Source: Chitinophaga skermanii
Lineage (GTDB): Bacteria > Bacteroidota > Bacteroidia > Chitinophagales > Chitinophagaceae
Length of the DNA stretch: 64,000 nucleotides
Direction: 5' to 3'
Assembly: GCF_003259335.1 (NCBI RefSeq)
Contig: NZ_QLLL01000007.1
Span: 124,001-188,000 of the forward strand
The translations under genes and the position numbers were made by a program. Below the pieces are notes generated by a model. The model saw only the letters and a list, made by a program, of their open reading frames with translations. It made no database searches and was not told the origin of the DNA. Below, piece after piece: positions 25,293-32,907 of the stretch. Each line of letters starts with the position of its first letter. Position 1 is the first letter of the stretch.

Positions 25293-26459
25293 ATGAAAAG
25301 ATTACTCATCGCCTTTATCGTGATGTTCTTGGGAACAAATGTGTATGCACAACGTCAAATCGATACGTTAAACACAACGCCCATCATCCCCATTACAAAA
25401 CAACAATTACTCTCGAATGTAGACGTTATTATGAATATGCGTTTCGCCTTTAGAAACGAATTTCCCGATGGCGAATATGAACATTCACGATTCGCAATGG
25501 AACAATTCCGTTTCGAAATTCGAGGTAAGATTCTTGATAAACTCTATTTCCGATTCCGCGATCGCTATACACGCGATCCAGCTACGCAATCACAAGACAA
25601 TATCAGTCGCTCTACCGACTTAGCCTATGTGCGCTTCGACCCCAATGAACATTGGAAAATCTATGCAGGTAAGTTGTGTGCAGATTGGGGCGGTTTCGAG
25701 TTTGATGCAAACCCAATTGAAATATATGAGTATTCGGATATCGTTGAATATGCCGATAACTTTCTTTCCGGTGTAGGATTAGGGTACGTAACGAAAAGCA
25801 AGCAAGAATTTACAGTTCAATTGCTGAACAGTCGTACGGCTACTTTTAACGAGTTATACGATTCCGCCGCTGTACCCGGTATCCGCGAAGCGAAATTTCC
25901 CTATGCTGCTGTAGCAAACTGGAGAGGTAATTTCTTAGATGGTAAAATCACCACCATCTGGAGCTACAGTATCTTCAAAGAAGCGCATAGCGAATACATG
26001 AACTACATAGCGCTCGGTAACCAGGTAAGTCTGAAGAAATTCAATTTGCAATATGATTTTAAGCTTAGTTGGGAACAATTGGATAGAAAAATGCTGGTAA
26101 GCGATTGGACAAAGCAAATAGGCATAGCAGCAGCCCAAAAAACGAAGTATATGAGTCATTGGGTACGCGCAGATGTGCCTATTACTAAAAAAGTAAACCT
26201 CTTCTTCGTTGGCATGGTAGACTATGCTTATTGGCGCGATAATCCGGATCCAACAGCACCAGAAAAATTACGTACAGCATGGGGCTATATCCCAGGCATT
26301 GAAGTATACCCTTTCAAAAACTATAACCTCAAAGTATTTGGCAACTTCATTGGCAGGTCATATAAATATTCCGATTATGCGAAAACAACCTTACAACAGT
26401 CGGATCACAACGATTTTAGAATCTCGGTAGGTATCATATCCCCGCTTTTGGTGTTGTAA
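25293..26459 (+). CDS. Outer-membrane porin of the aspartate/asparagine operon
   Basis: 388 residues from the ATG at 25293; the TTG at 25287 adds two residues and is not preferred. The signal peptide ends at YAQ. The rest is rich in alternating aromatic and polar strands (FRFEIRGKILDKLYFRFRDRYTRD, WKIYAGKLCADWGGFEFD). The last residues, IISPLLVL, are not the usual terminal Phe. It resembles phosphate-selective-type porins (OprO/OprP). It starts 23 bases after the dcu gene and probably admits asparagine or aspartate across the outer membrane; the substrate is inferred from the operon only. Confidence 0.8.
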   Translation: MKRLLIAFIVMFLGTNVYAQRQIDTLNTTPIIPITKQQLLSNVDVIMNMRFAFRNEFPDGEYEHSRFAMEQFRFEIRGKILDKLYFRFRDRYTRDPATQSQDNISRSTDLAYVRFDPNEHWKIYAGKLCADWGGFEFDANPIEIYEYSDIVEYADNFLSGVGLGYVTKSKQEFTVQLLNSRTATFNELYDSAAVPGIREAKFPYAAVANWRGNFLDGKITTIWSYSIFKEAHSEYMNYIALGNQVSLKKFNLQYDFKLSWEQLDRKMLVSDWTKQIGIAAAQKTKYMSHWVRADVPITKKVNLFFVGMVDYAYWRDNPDPTAPEKLRTAWGYIPGIEVYPFKNYNLKVFGNFIGRSYKYSDYAKTTLQQSDHNDFRISVGIISPLLVL

Positions 26460-26492
26460 CATCTAAATAACATTTATCCTTTATATTGCAGT

Positions 26493-26978
26493 ATGGAATA
26501 TACCTTACCTCCACAAACGCGCATCGGGCATGTGCATTTGAAAGTCTCGAACCTGCAAAAATCGCTCGACTTTTATGTAGGCTTATTGGGATTTGAAGTA
26601 ACCACCATGTATGGTGATCAAGCTGCATTTATTTCTGCTGGTGGATACCACCATCATATTGGGTTAAATACTTGGCATAGCAAAGGCCAGCCACCTGCGC
26701 CGGAGAATTATCCAGGGTTATACCATACTGCAATCTTATATCCCACTCGAAAAGACCTCGCCACCATCTTCAAACGTTTAGACGATGCCAAGTATCCTTT
26801 CACTGGCTTTGCCGATCATGGTGTATCAGAAGCATTGTATTTAAACGACCCCGATGGAAACGGTGTAGAATTGTATTGGGATCGCCCGAAAGAGCAATGG
26901 CCCCATAACGAAGACGGAAGTTTGAATATGTATACTCGCCGCTTGGATTTATCAAGCTTATTATCGGAACTGGATTAA
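26493..26978 (+). CDS. VOC-family (glyoxalase/catechol dioxygenase-like) protein
   Basis: 161 residues. One vicinal-oxygen-chelate module opens with RIGHVHLKVSNLQKSLDFYVGLLGF (10-34), giving metal ligand His13 or His15. GGYHHHIGLNTW (about 51-62), GLYHTAIL (about 76) and DPDGNGVELYWDRP (about 118-131) supply further ligands, with the Glu in VELYW. It resembles CatE-type extradiol dioxygenases of Bacillus, but small VOC proteins include many thiol transferases and lyases. The 3' end overlaps the convergent gene by 4 bases, and no terminator separates them. Confidence 0.8.
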   Translation: MEYTLPPQTRIGHVHLKVSNLQKSLDFYVGLLGFEVTTMYGDQAAFISAGGYHHHIGLNTWHSKGQPPAPENYPGLYHTAILYPTRKDLATIFKRLDDAKYPFTGFADHGVSEALYLNDPDGNGVELYWDRPKEQWPHNEDGSLNMYTRRLDLSSLLSELD

Positions 26979-27454
26979 GACTTAGGTTCCATTTTTTTGC
27001 GCACTCTTTCCATTGCTTCATCAATGGAATGGGATTCTTTTATCTCAATCTTTTTCTTGATTTCATCCGCCAACTTGCTATAATACTTGTGTAAAGTATC
27101 AAGTTCTTCTTCTGTAAGGTCTTCCACATCGATTAAACGGTTGCTGGCTTCGAGTGAAGCTGCGATTAATTCGTTTAGTTTTAGCTGTATGGATTTGGAG
27201 TCTTTATTCTGAGCTTTTTGAATAAGGAACACCATCAGGAAAGTAATAATGGTGGTACTTGTATTAATTACAAGTTGCCAGGTATCACTGTAACCGAATA
27301 TAGGTCCTGATATTCCCCAAATAATAATTAGTCCGAGTGCAATCATAAAAGCCCACGAACTACCTGTAGCAGCAATGACTTTACTAGAAAATTGCTCGAA
27401 AAAGGAGGAGGAATGTGCTTTGCGGGTTTTGGAGCGGGTTCTCTTTTTTGCCAT
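26975..27454 (-). CDS. Low-affinity iron permease-family small membrane protein
   Basis: 159 residues. A Lys/Arg-rich start (MAKKRTRSKTRK) is followed by SSFFEQFSSKVIAATGSSWAF, two membrane helices (about 35-55 and 62-81: IITFLMVFLIQKAQNKDSKSIQLKLNELI) and a cytoplasmic helical tail. The FLIQxxQNxDxxAxxxKLxELI pattern is shared with proteins labelled low-affinity iron permease (Fet4-like). The bacterial function is unproven, so the name should not be read as showing iron transport. Confidence 0.7.
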   Translation of the reverse strand: MAKKRTRSKTRKAHSSSFFEQFSSKVIAATGSSWAFMIALGLIIIWGISGPIFGYSDTWQLVINTSTTIITFLMVFLIQKAQNKDSKSIQLKLNELIAASLEASNRLIDVEDLTEEELDTLHKYYSKLADEIKKKIEIKESHSIDEAMERVRKKMEPKS

Positions 27455-27477
27455 GGTAATATGAATTGAATAAAATC

Positions 27478-27502
27478 CCGGCCTTTCGTAATAAAAGGCC
27501 GG
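27478..27502 (-). terminator. Intrinsic terminator of the sigma-54 regulator gene
   Basis: CCGGCCTTT pairs with AAAGGCCGG around a 7-base loop. On the minus strand it is followed by GATTTTATT. It lies 29 bases beyond the stop of the regulator at 27531. Confidence 0.7.
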
Positions 27503-27530
27503 TGGAAAAAAGAAATTTTAGGCGAAAAAG

Positions 27531-28982
27531 TTAATAACTGATATTCAATAAACGTAACTTATTATAGAGGGTTTTTCGATCGATATTAAGCATTTGTGCG
27601 GCTTTGGTTTTATTGTACTTCACCGCTTTCAATACGTTCATTATCTTCACATACTCTGCTTTCAATGCCACCGCTTTTAAATCGTTCGGCTGCATATCAA
27701 TATCCAAAGCCTCTTCCATTAAAGCTGTTTGGCTAGGCGCCGCAAAGCTCTCTAACGGGGTTTCTTTCATTTCTAATGGTAATACCGACATGCCAATTTC
27801 AAGCCCTTCTGGCGTTAATAAGCATGCCCGGCGAATTACATTCTTCAATTCACGGATATTCCCCGGCCAATCATATTGCAAAATACAATCGAGTACTTGC
27901 GATGATAGCTTTGGAATGGGCTTATTGAGTTCTTTTGCCGTTTGTTTGAGAAAGCTGGCTACCATTAATGGTAGATCTTCCGTGCGTTCGCGGAGTGGCG
28001 GAATATAAATAGTGAATTCGTTGAACCGGTGGAACAAGTCTTCTCTAAACTTCCCTTTCTGCACAGATTCTTGTAGCTTTTCATTCGAGGCCACAATCAA
28101 GCGTACATCAACAGCTATTTCCTTCATACTACCTACACGACGAATTTGTTTCTCCTGGATCACCCGCAGCAAAGCCACTTGTATATCGTACGATAAATTC
28201 GCGATCTCATCTAAGAACAATGTGCCGCCATGTGCCTGTTCAAATGCACCGATCTTCGTACCGATAGCACCGGTGAAGGCGCCTTTTTCGTGCCCGAACA
28301 ACTCGCTGGCTGCCAATTCTTTCGATAAAGACCCACAATCCAGCGCGATAAATGGTTCATGTTTACGTTTACTATGGGCATGAATAAGATGTGCGGCCGA
28401 CTCTTTACCTGTACCTGTTTCCCCGTAAATTACCACGGTATAATCCGTGGGTGCTACAAGGGTAATTTGGCGGTAATGTTCTTTTGCGGCCTCGCTTTCA
28501 CCGAATACATAATGTTCGTTTTCTTCTTGGTATTGTTGATGCACTTCGTTGCTATGCGAATGTGCGCGGGTTTCTTGCGTAGTATCTGCATGGGCCTCCT
28601 GTGTTGCCATAACAACCGGTGTTGGCGAAGAAAGCGCTTTATTAACGAGGGCTAGGATTTCATCGGGATACAAAGGTTTCGAAATATAATCGAACGCGCC
28701 ATTTTTCACCATATCAACGGCTGTTCTAACATCACTATACCCCGTTATGATGATTACCACTGTTTGCGGTCGAATTTCCCTAATACTCGTTAATAATTGC
28801 GCACCATCTGTGTCTTTTAATCGATAGTCACAGATTACAAGATCGTAATGCTTTTCAGCCAACATCTTGAGCGCCGTATTGCCTTGCATCGTACTGTCAA
28901 CCTTAAACCCATTTTTGGTTAAAAATTTTGAGAGTAGCGTGCAAATATTAATCTCATCATCAACGATCAAAATACTTTTCAT
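27531..28982 (-). CDS. Sigma-54-dependent response regulator (NtrC/AtoC type)
   Basis: 483 residues. The receiver domain has D52 in VICDYRLKDTDG and Lys in ISKPLYPDE. A linker of about 40 residues, rich in His/Glu/Thr, leads to the AAA+ domain: GETGTGKE Walker A (about 184-191), GAFTGA loop intact (about 233-239) and GTLFLDEIANL Walker B. A Fis-type helix-turn-helix ends the protein (NKTKAAQMLNIDRKTLYNKLR). It would activate sigma-54 promoters after phosphorylation. No kinase gene adjoins it, so it is an orphan; the small receiver at 29139 upstream on the same strand may belong to the same pathway. Confidence 0.92.
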   Translation of the reverse strand: MKSILIVDDEINICTLLSKFLTKNGFKVDSTMQGNTALKMLAEKHYDLVICDYRLKDTDGAQLLTSIREIRPQTVVIIITGYSDVRTAVDMVKNGAFDYISKPLYPDEILALVNKALSSPTPVVMATQEAHADTTQETRAHSHSNEVHQQYQEENEHYVFGESEAAKEHYRQITLVAPTDYTVVIYGETGTGKESAAHLIHAHSKRKHEPFIALDCGSLSKELAASELFGHEKGAFTGAIGTKIGAFEQAHGGTLFLDEIANLSYDIQVALLRVIQEKQIRRVGSMKEIAVDVRLIVASNEKLQESVQKGKFREDLFHRFNEFTIYIPPLRERTEDLPLMVASFLKQTAKELNKPIPKLSSQVLDCILQYDWPGNIRELKNVIRRACLLTPEGLEIGMSVLPLEMKETPLESFAAPSQTALMEEALDIDMQPNDLKAVALKAEYVKIMNVLKAVKYNKTKAAQMLNIDRKTLYNKLRLLNISY

Positions 28983-29138
28983 AAAATAAATATGGTGTTA
29001 GTTTAGTGGGTAACGCATCAATATAAAAAAAACAAATTTTCTCTTAATTAGAATATCATTGCTAGGCTAGGGTAAATGCGGACTACTCGCACTGTTATAT
29101 GTTTACGCTGGTTACTCAATTTACAAAAAATTTCCTGC

Positions 29139-29498
29139 TTAGCTGTGCAAGCCCTGTAAAAGATCGCGTAACTTATTCACATTGAATGGCTTTGGCAAGA
29201 AATAGCTGGCGCCATTACTTAATGCCTCTTGCTTTTCGTGTCCACTATCATAGGCGCTGATCGTAATAATTACCAGCGAATCATGTTGCTTGCGTATTCG
29301 CGGTAGCGCTTCTAGCCCCGAACCATCGGGCAAATGAATATCCAAAAATAAAATATCCGGCGGCCTTGCTTCTAGGCATTTCAGGCCTTCTTTTAAACCG
29401 TGGACATACTTTACTTGGTATCCCTGTTTTGCTAAACTAAGCTGTAATAGTTTGCAAATATCCGGTTCGTCATCTATTATTAATATAAATGTTCCCAT
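29139..29498 (-). CDS. Single-domain response regulator
   Basis: 119 residues from the ATG at 29498 (a GTG one codon further out is possible). It is a receiver domain only: DDEPD, phospho-acceptor Asp in ILFLDIHLPDGSG, ITISAYD and FLPKPFN with the conserved Lys. There is no output domain, so it would pass phosphate to another protein or bind a partner. It lies 156 bases upstream of the sigma-54 regulator on the same strand. Confidence 0.88.
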   Translation of the reverse strand: MGTFILIIDDEPDICKLLQLSLAKQGYQVKYVHGLKEGLKCLEARPPDILFLDIHLPDGSGLEALPRIRKQHDSLVIITISAYDSGHEKQEALSNGASYFLPKPFNVNKLRDLLQGLHS

Positions 29499-29783
29499 CA
29501 CTCAGTCGGTTAATTGCGTAATAACCCTAAGGGCATTTTCTAAATTAATTTCCTTCTCACATAGGTGGATGTGTATATCCTAAATATATCAATTTACTTG
29601 CCTATTTCATTTTAGGGGCTTTTCACAATTTCAAACGGCTTTTTTGTGGAATAACATACACATTCTGCGGAGCGTTTTTACACATTCTTACACAATGATT
29701 CTGCGCAAAAGCCTAGAAACAGGGAGTTTGGCACGGTGGTACGGTAATTGGACTACCTTTTTCGAACCAAAAAAGTACAGATC

Positions 29784-29972
29784 ATGAATACAGATTTCTT
29801 AAAAGGCAAATGGAATGAAATCAGCGGTAAGTTGAAACAGAAATATGCTGATCTAACCGATAACGATCTATTGTACGCAGAAGGCAAAGAGGATGAATTG
29901 TATGGTCGTTTACAACAGAAACTAGGTAAAACAAAAGAAGAGGTAGAAAAAATCATTCAAGACCTTGGTTAA
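29784..29972 (+). CDS. CsbD-family stress protein
   Basis: 62 residues from the ATG at 29784; the upstream 12-residue extension is not typical. It begins MNTDFLKGKWNEISGKLKQKY, the standard CsbD start, and continues with acidic-basic helices to EEVEKIIQDLG. CsbD-like proteins are small, very abundant general-stress proteins of unknown mechanism. A TACCTTTT word at 29754, one mismatch from the -7 box, with TTTG 23 bases before it, is a plausible promoter. Two terminators follow at 30131 and 30198. Confidence 0.88.
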   Translation: MNTDFLKGKWNEISGKLKQKYADLTDNDLLYAEGKEDELYGRLQQKLGKTKEEVEKIIQDLG

Positions 29973-30130
29973 TTAATTAAGTATATACTTTTTATCATAG
30001 CTGTTGTTTTAGTTAATTGGCGAAGTTTAGGTTTTTTTGTGCAGAGTATAATGCGTGTTATGTTGATAATAAAATATCAGTATAAGCATAAATAGAAAAA
30101 CATAAATAAGACCTAAATGCTTGCCGAGCG

Positions 30131-30162
30131 AGCTGTCTCTACATTGTAGAGACAGCTTTTTT
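30131..30162 (+). terminator. Intrinsic terminator
   Basis: AGCTGTCTCTAC and GTAGAGACAGCT pair around ATT, followed by a T-tract. It ends the CsbD transcript, leaving a 3' untranslated region of about 190 bases in which no gene is seen. Confidence 0.85.
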
Positions 30163-30197
30163 CTCACCCTTATTTTGCATGAACATACCCCATCACT

Positions 30198-30231
30198 AAA
30201 AAAGTCTCTACATAATTGTAGAGACTTTTTT
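30198..30231. terminator. Bidirectional intrinsic terminator
   Basis: A perfect 15-bp stem, A6-GTCTCTACA and its complement, has a TAAT loop, with A and T tracts on both sides. It serves the convergent DUF2383 gene ending at 30255. Its upper stem repeats that of the hairpin at 30131. Confidence 0.85.
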
Positions 30232-30254
30232 AATAAGAGAAAGAGCAAGTATGA

Positions 30255-30719
30255 TTATTTATTCACAATTTCAAGATCACGTAGATGACGAACTTGATCA
30301 TGAGAAGCTAATTGTTTTTGCTGTTGTTGCGTGATAAGATTCACTACATTGCCAGGTAATTCTTCGGCATGTTCTAGCGCGCTTATATATGCTTTCTTAG
30401 CAGCATCTTCACCGTATTCGCAATCTTTTAAAATACTTTTGCGACTTGCATTTGCGAAGAGGGTATTTTTCACATCCATCCAAGTACGGTATATTTTTCC
30501 AGCGAAAGTTGTATCGCGTTCTCTAGGTTCTCCTAATTCGCGGAGTTCTTTATTCAACTCAACATTAAACATCTTGCTTTCTTCAACCAATTGCTGAAAC
30601 AATGCCGCTAAATCGGTTTCGTTATTCAATGCCATTGCTTTTTTATACCCTTCAATTCTATCATTATTAATCTTCACTAAATCTTCAATAATTGAAACGG
30701 TTTTTGAATGATTTTCCAT
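30255..30719 (-). CDS. DUF2383/PA2169-type four-helix-bundle protein
   Basis: 154 residues, all-helical and soluble. The pattern IIEDLVKINNDRIEGYKKA, ALFQQLVEESKMFNVELNKEL, and KDCEYGEDAAKKAYISALEH matches the ferritin-like DUF2383 family (PA2169 type). The spaced Glu residues (E65-type, CEYGEDA) could bind metal, but no ferroxidase role is shown. Related proteins accompany general-stress genes, as here with CsbD and the Lmo0937-like gene. Confidence 0.8.
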   Translation of the reverse strand: MENHSKTVSIIEDLVKINNDRIEGYKKAMALNNETDLAALFQQLVEESKMFNVELNKELRELGEPRERDTTFAGKIYRTWMDVKNTLFANASRKSILKDCEYGEDAAKKAYISALEHAEELPGNVVNLITQQQQKQLASHDQVRHLRDLEIVNK

Positions 30720-30861
30720 GGTTTTTATTTTTTGATGAATGAATATAAACTATTAGCCAAAAACTTTGCCATTGACGCCTAACTTGCTATGGGTAAGCAT
30801 TTGTAAATGAATGAGGTGAGAATGAACTGTTGCTTTTAGTAGCAAAAATTCTACAGTAATA

Positions 30862-30874
30862 ATTGTTATATCAA
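30862..30874 (+). promoter_or_regulatory. Stress box copy 1 (ATTGTTATATCAA)
   Basis: Exact 13-mer shared with 37591-37603 and 39461-39473. The near-palindromic core TTGTTATATCAA has TTG and CAA ends. The flanks CTACA (20 bases before) and TAAAA...TTG (after) also match copy 3. It lies 12 bases before the ATG of a 15-codon leader frame and 52 bases before the Lmo0937-like gene. Confidence 0.6.
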
Positions 30875-30886
30875 ATAAAAATTGGC

Positions 30887-30934
30887 ATGATATTGACATT
30901 ACTATTTGTAACAAAAACCATATTTTATGAGTAG
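30887..30934 (+). CDS. Possible 15-residue leader peptide overlapping the next start
   Basis: ATG at 30887 encodes MILTLLFVTKTIFYE and stops at 30932-30934, 8 bases inside the following gene (ATG 30927). In the two other copies of the stress box the equivalent ATG is the start of the real gene, which makes this start plausible. Translation through it would couple to the membrane protein. It may also be chance. Confidence 0.3.
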   Translation: MILTLLFVTKTIFYE

Positions 30935-31085
30935 CTTACTTTATATTCTAGCAGTGATCTTGATTATTGGATGGGCCTTAGGGTTTTTTGTATATTCTGC
31001 AGGTGCATTAATCCATGCATTGTTAGTAATTGCCCTAATAGCCATCTTATTAAATGTAATTCGTAGTGGCGGTAGAACCGTGTAG
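30927..31085 (+). CDS. Lmo0937-family small membrane protein
   Basis: 52 residues with two hydrophobic helices (about 3-26 and 28-44): MSSLLYILAVILIIGWALGF and HALLVIALIAILLNVIR, ending SGGRTV. The IxGWxLGFFxYxAGxLIHxLLVIAxI pattern is that of the Lmo0937 family, tiny inner-membrane proteins common beside CsbD and other stress genes. Its function is unknown. It lies between a stress box and a long structured terminator (31108-31175). Confidence 0.85.
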   Translation: MSSLLYILAVILIIGWALGFFVYSAGALIHALLVIALIAILLNVIRSGGRTV

Positions 31086-31107
31086 CGCGATACATTTCGA
31101 TCATAAT

Positions 31108-31175
31108 AACGCTTTTTACTAGGTTGTTTAAAGATGTTCTAATAACATCATAATCACTAGGTAAAAAGCGTTTTT
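31108..31175 (+). terminator. Long structured terminator
   Basis: The outer arms AACGCTTTTTAC-TAG (31108-31122) and CTAGGTAAAAAGCGTT (31157-31172) pair with one bulged base. An inner stem GATGTT/AACATC (31133-31149) sits inside, and T-runs follow (to 31175). It is larger than the other terminators in the window. Confidence 0.65.
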
Positions 31176-31240
31176 GTTTGATAAGTGTACAGTATTTCGT
31201 GGAAAAAGATGTTTATCTTTAATCCCTATTTATTCCACTG

Positions 31241-32275
31241 ATGCAAAAGTTGTTGACGTTTCTTTGTTTTATTATGATGCTGTATGCGTGTAAAACCCCA
31301 CCGCAGCAACACCTTCCGTGCGAACGCATCCACCTTGTTGAAAGCATTTACCAACAAGTAGCCACCCAGCATTGGCCAGAACTCGCCCAAGCGCCTAAAG
31401 TTCCGCTCGTTTACATAGAAGATTCCATCGCGTATCTCGCGTACGCACCCGATTCACTCGTGAAGAAAGTAAATGCCAAACGCGTAGCTTGTGAACATCT
31501 ATCACTATATGCCTTCCCTGCTCCACATTTCGCCCACGAATTCCACATGGAAATGGGGATAGATTTTCTCGATTCTTGCGCGTTAAATTACCTAACGCCT
31601 GTTATGTATTGCAGTAGTGTGGAAGTTACACAACATTTTATACCCACTACTAAAAGTACCGAAGACTGGGCCGCTATGGTAGCCCACGAATATTTCCACG
31701 GCTTCCAATTCCAACATAAAAACATCCGCGATTTCGTACGAGAAGAGATGGCTAATACTATGACGGCCGACAGTATTCATGCCTTTTATACAGATGTAGA
31801 TTGGTTTAAACAAAGCATTGATAAAGAAAACGCACTTCTACTAAAAGCCTTACAAGTTTCCACGCGCGACTCGGTAGAGAAATGCCTCCTGGCATTTAGG
31901 ATTACACGTGAACAACGAAGGGAGGAATTCCAACGCACCTACGAATACGATATTGCTATGTATGAAGATTATTTCGAGAAGGTAGAAGGAAGTGCCCGCT
32001 ATATGGAGTTTGCTGTATTAAACAGCTATGCACAGCAACCCGCTGCCGATCAGTTGGCACAAGTGGATACACTTTTCCATCACTACAACGATTATAAAAA
32101 CTTCGACTTCCACAAAGAACCTTGGCTTTTTAAAACCCAAAGGAGCGCTAAATATTTCTACGCTACAGGATTCAATCAATTACGTGTACTCGATAAGTTA
32201 AAGATCAACTACAAAAAAGCCTTCTTCTCCACCAACAAATCCCCCTATTCATTCATCGCTGCTATTTTCAAATAG
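31241..32275 (+). CDS. Putative lipoprotein with a HExxH metalloprotease motif
   Basis: 344 residues, no family recognised. The start MQKLLTFLCFIMMLYAC is a lipoprotein signal with Cys17. MVAHEYFHGFQFQH (about 146-159) contains HEYFH, the zinc-binding HExxH of metallopeptidases. EGSARYMEF about 100 residues later could give the third, Glu ligand of a gluzincin, although that spacing is long. The protein is therefore probably a membrane-anchored periplasmic or surface peptidase; a loss-of-function homologue cannot be excluded. A TATCTTTA word at 31213, one mismatch from the -7 box, may be its promoter. Confidence 0.6.
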   Translation: MQKLLTFLCFIMMLYACKTPPQQHLPCERIHLVESIYQQVATQHWPELAQAPKVPLVYIEDSIAYLAYAPDSLVKKVNAKRVACEHLSLYAFPAPHFAHEFHMEMGIDFLDSCALNYLTPVMYCSSVEVTQHFIPTTKSTEDWAAMVAHEYFHGFQFQHKNIRDFVREEMANTMTADSIHAFYTDVDWFKQSIDKENALLLKALQVSTRDSVEKCLLAFRITREQRREEFQRTYEYDIAMYEDYFEKVEGSARYMEFAVLNSYAQQPAADQLAQVDTLFHHYNDYKNFDFHKEPWLFKTQRSAKYFYATGFNQLRVLDKLKINYKKAFFSTNKSPYSFIAAIFK

Positions 32276-32334
32276 TTTTTACTATCTTCATATTATAAAT
32301 GATTGCATGTGTAAGCTAGATGCAAATTAATCCT

Positions 32335-32907
32335 ATGCGCTCCCTATTCGTTCTATTCATCATATTGTGTTCTTTGTCAACACAAGCTCAATACGCCACC
32401 AGTTTTGAAGGCGATACCGTGGTGTCAAAAAGCTATATCCGCTCGCTGAAACACAAAGTATACCTCATTCGAGCCGCGGCTTTTAATTGCCAGTTGGAAC
32501 AGTCCCAACTACTCCACTCCTTCCGGATCGACTCGCTTATTAATACAGAAGCACACGAATTAGTCGTTAAAACATTATCACGACAATTACTGCCCATCCG
32601 CGTGCAAACATTCAAGATGGACAAGAAACATGTGCAAAAACTACAGTTACGCGACCAGTACTATACCCTTAAAGGGAACCTCGTATACGAGGAATCTTGG
32701 CTTTGTAATCCTGCGGGTACCCCTACGAAACTTACCAGCCGGCAACGTTTCCTGCTGGATGAGCAAGAACGACAAGTCACTTTTATTTTTGAAAGATGGG
32801 ATGAAAACGGCCATTGGGCACGTAAAGTCATGAAGTACTACGACGAAAAAGGGGCAGAACTGCCCCCAAGAATGTATCCTATCGATCCCGACGAATTCTG
32901 GGACTAA
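32335..32907 (+). CDS. Secreted protein of unknown function
   Basis: 190 residues from the ATG at 32335, which starts a good signal peptide (MRSLFVLFIILCSLSTQAQ). The ATG at 32320 adds 5 residues. The mature part is mixed helix and strand, with HKVYLIRAAAFNCQLEQSQ, then RQRFLLDEQERQVTFIFERWDENGHW near the end. No domain is recognised. It follows the HExxH lipoprotein by 59 bases on the same strand and may be its partner. It converges with the kinase at 32904 with a 4-base overlap. Confidence 0.6.
   Translation: MRSLFVLFIILCSLSTQAQYATSFEGDTVVSKSYIRSLKHKVYLIRAAAFNCQLEQSQLLHSFRIDSLINTEAHELVVKTLSRQLLPIRVQTFKMDKKHVQKLQLRDQYYTLKGNLVYEESWLCNPAGTPTKLTSRQRFLLDEQERQVTFIFERWDENGHWARKVMKYYDEKGAELPPRMYPIDPDEFWD

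Noticed and set aside
29733..29750. Possible sigma-54 promoter before csbD (TGGTACG...TTGG)
   Set aside because: The -24 half is good, but the nearly invariant GC of the -12 half is GG, and a -7-like TACCTTTT with a TTTG upstream explains the gene better.
30027..30248. 73-residue minus-strand frame between the CsbD and DUF2383 genes
   Set aside because: It reads across both terminator hairpins and consists of AT-rich filler, so it is not a gene.
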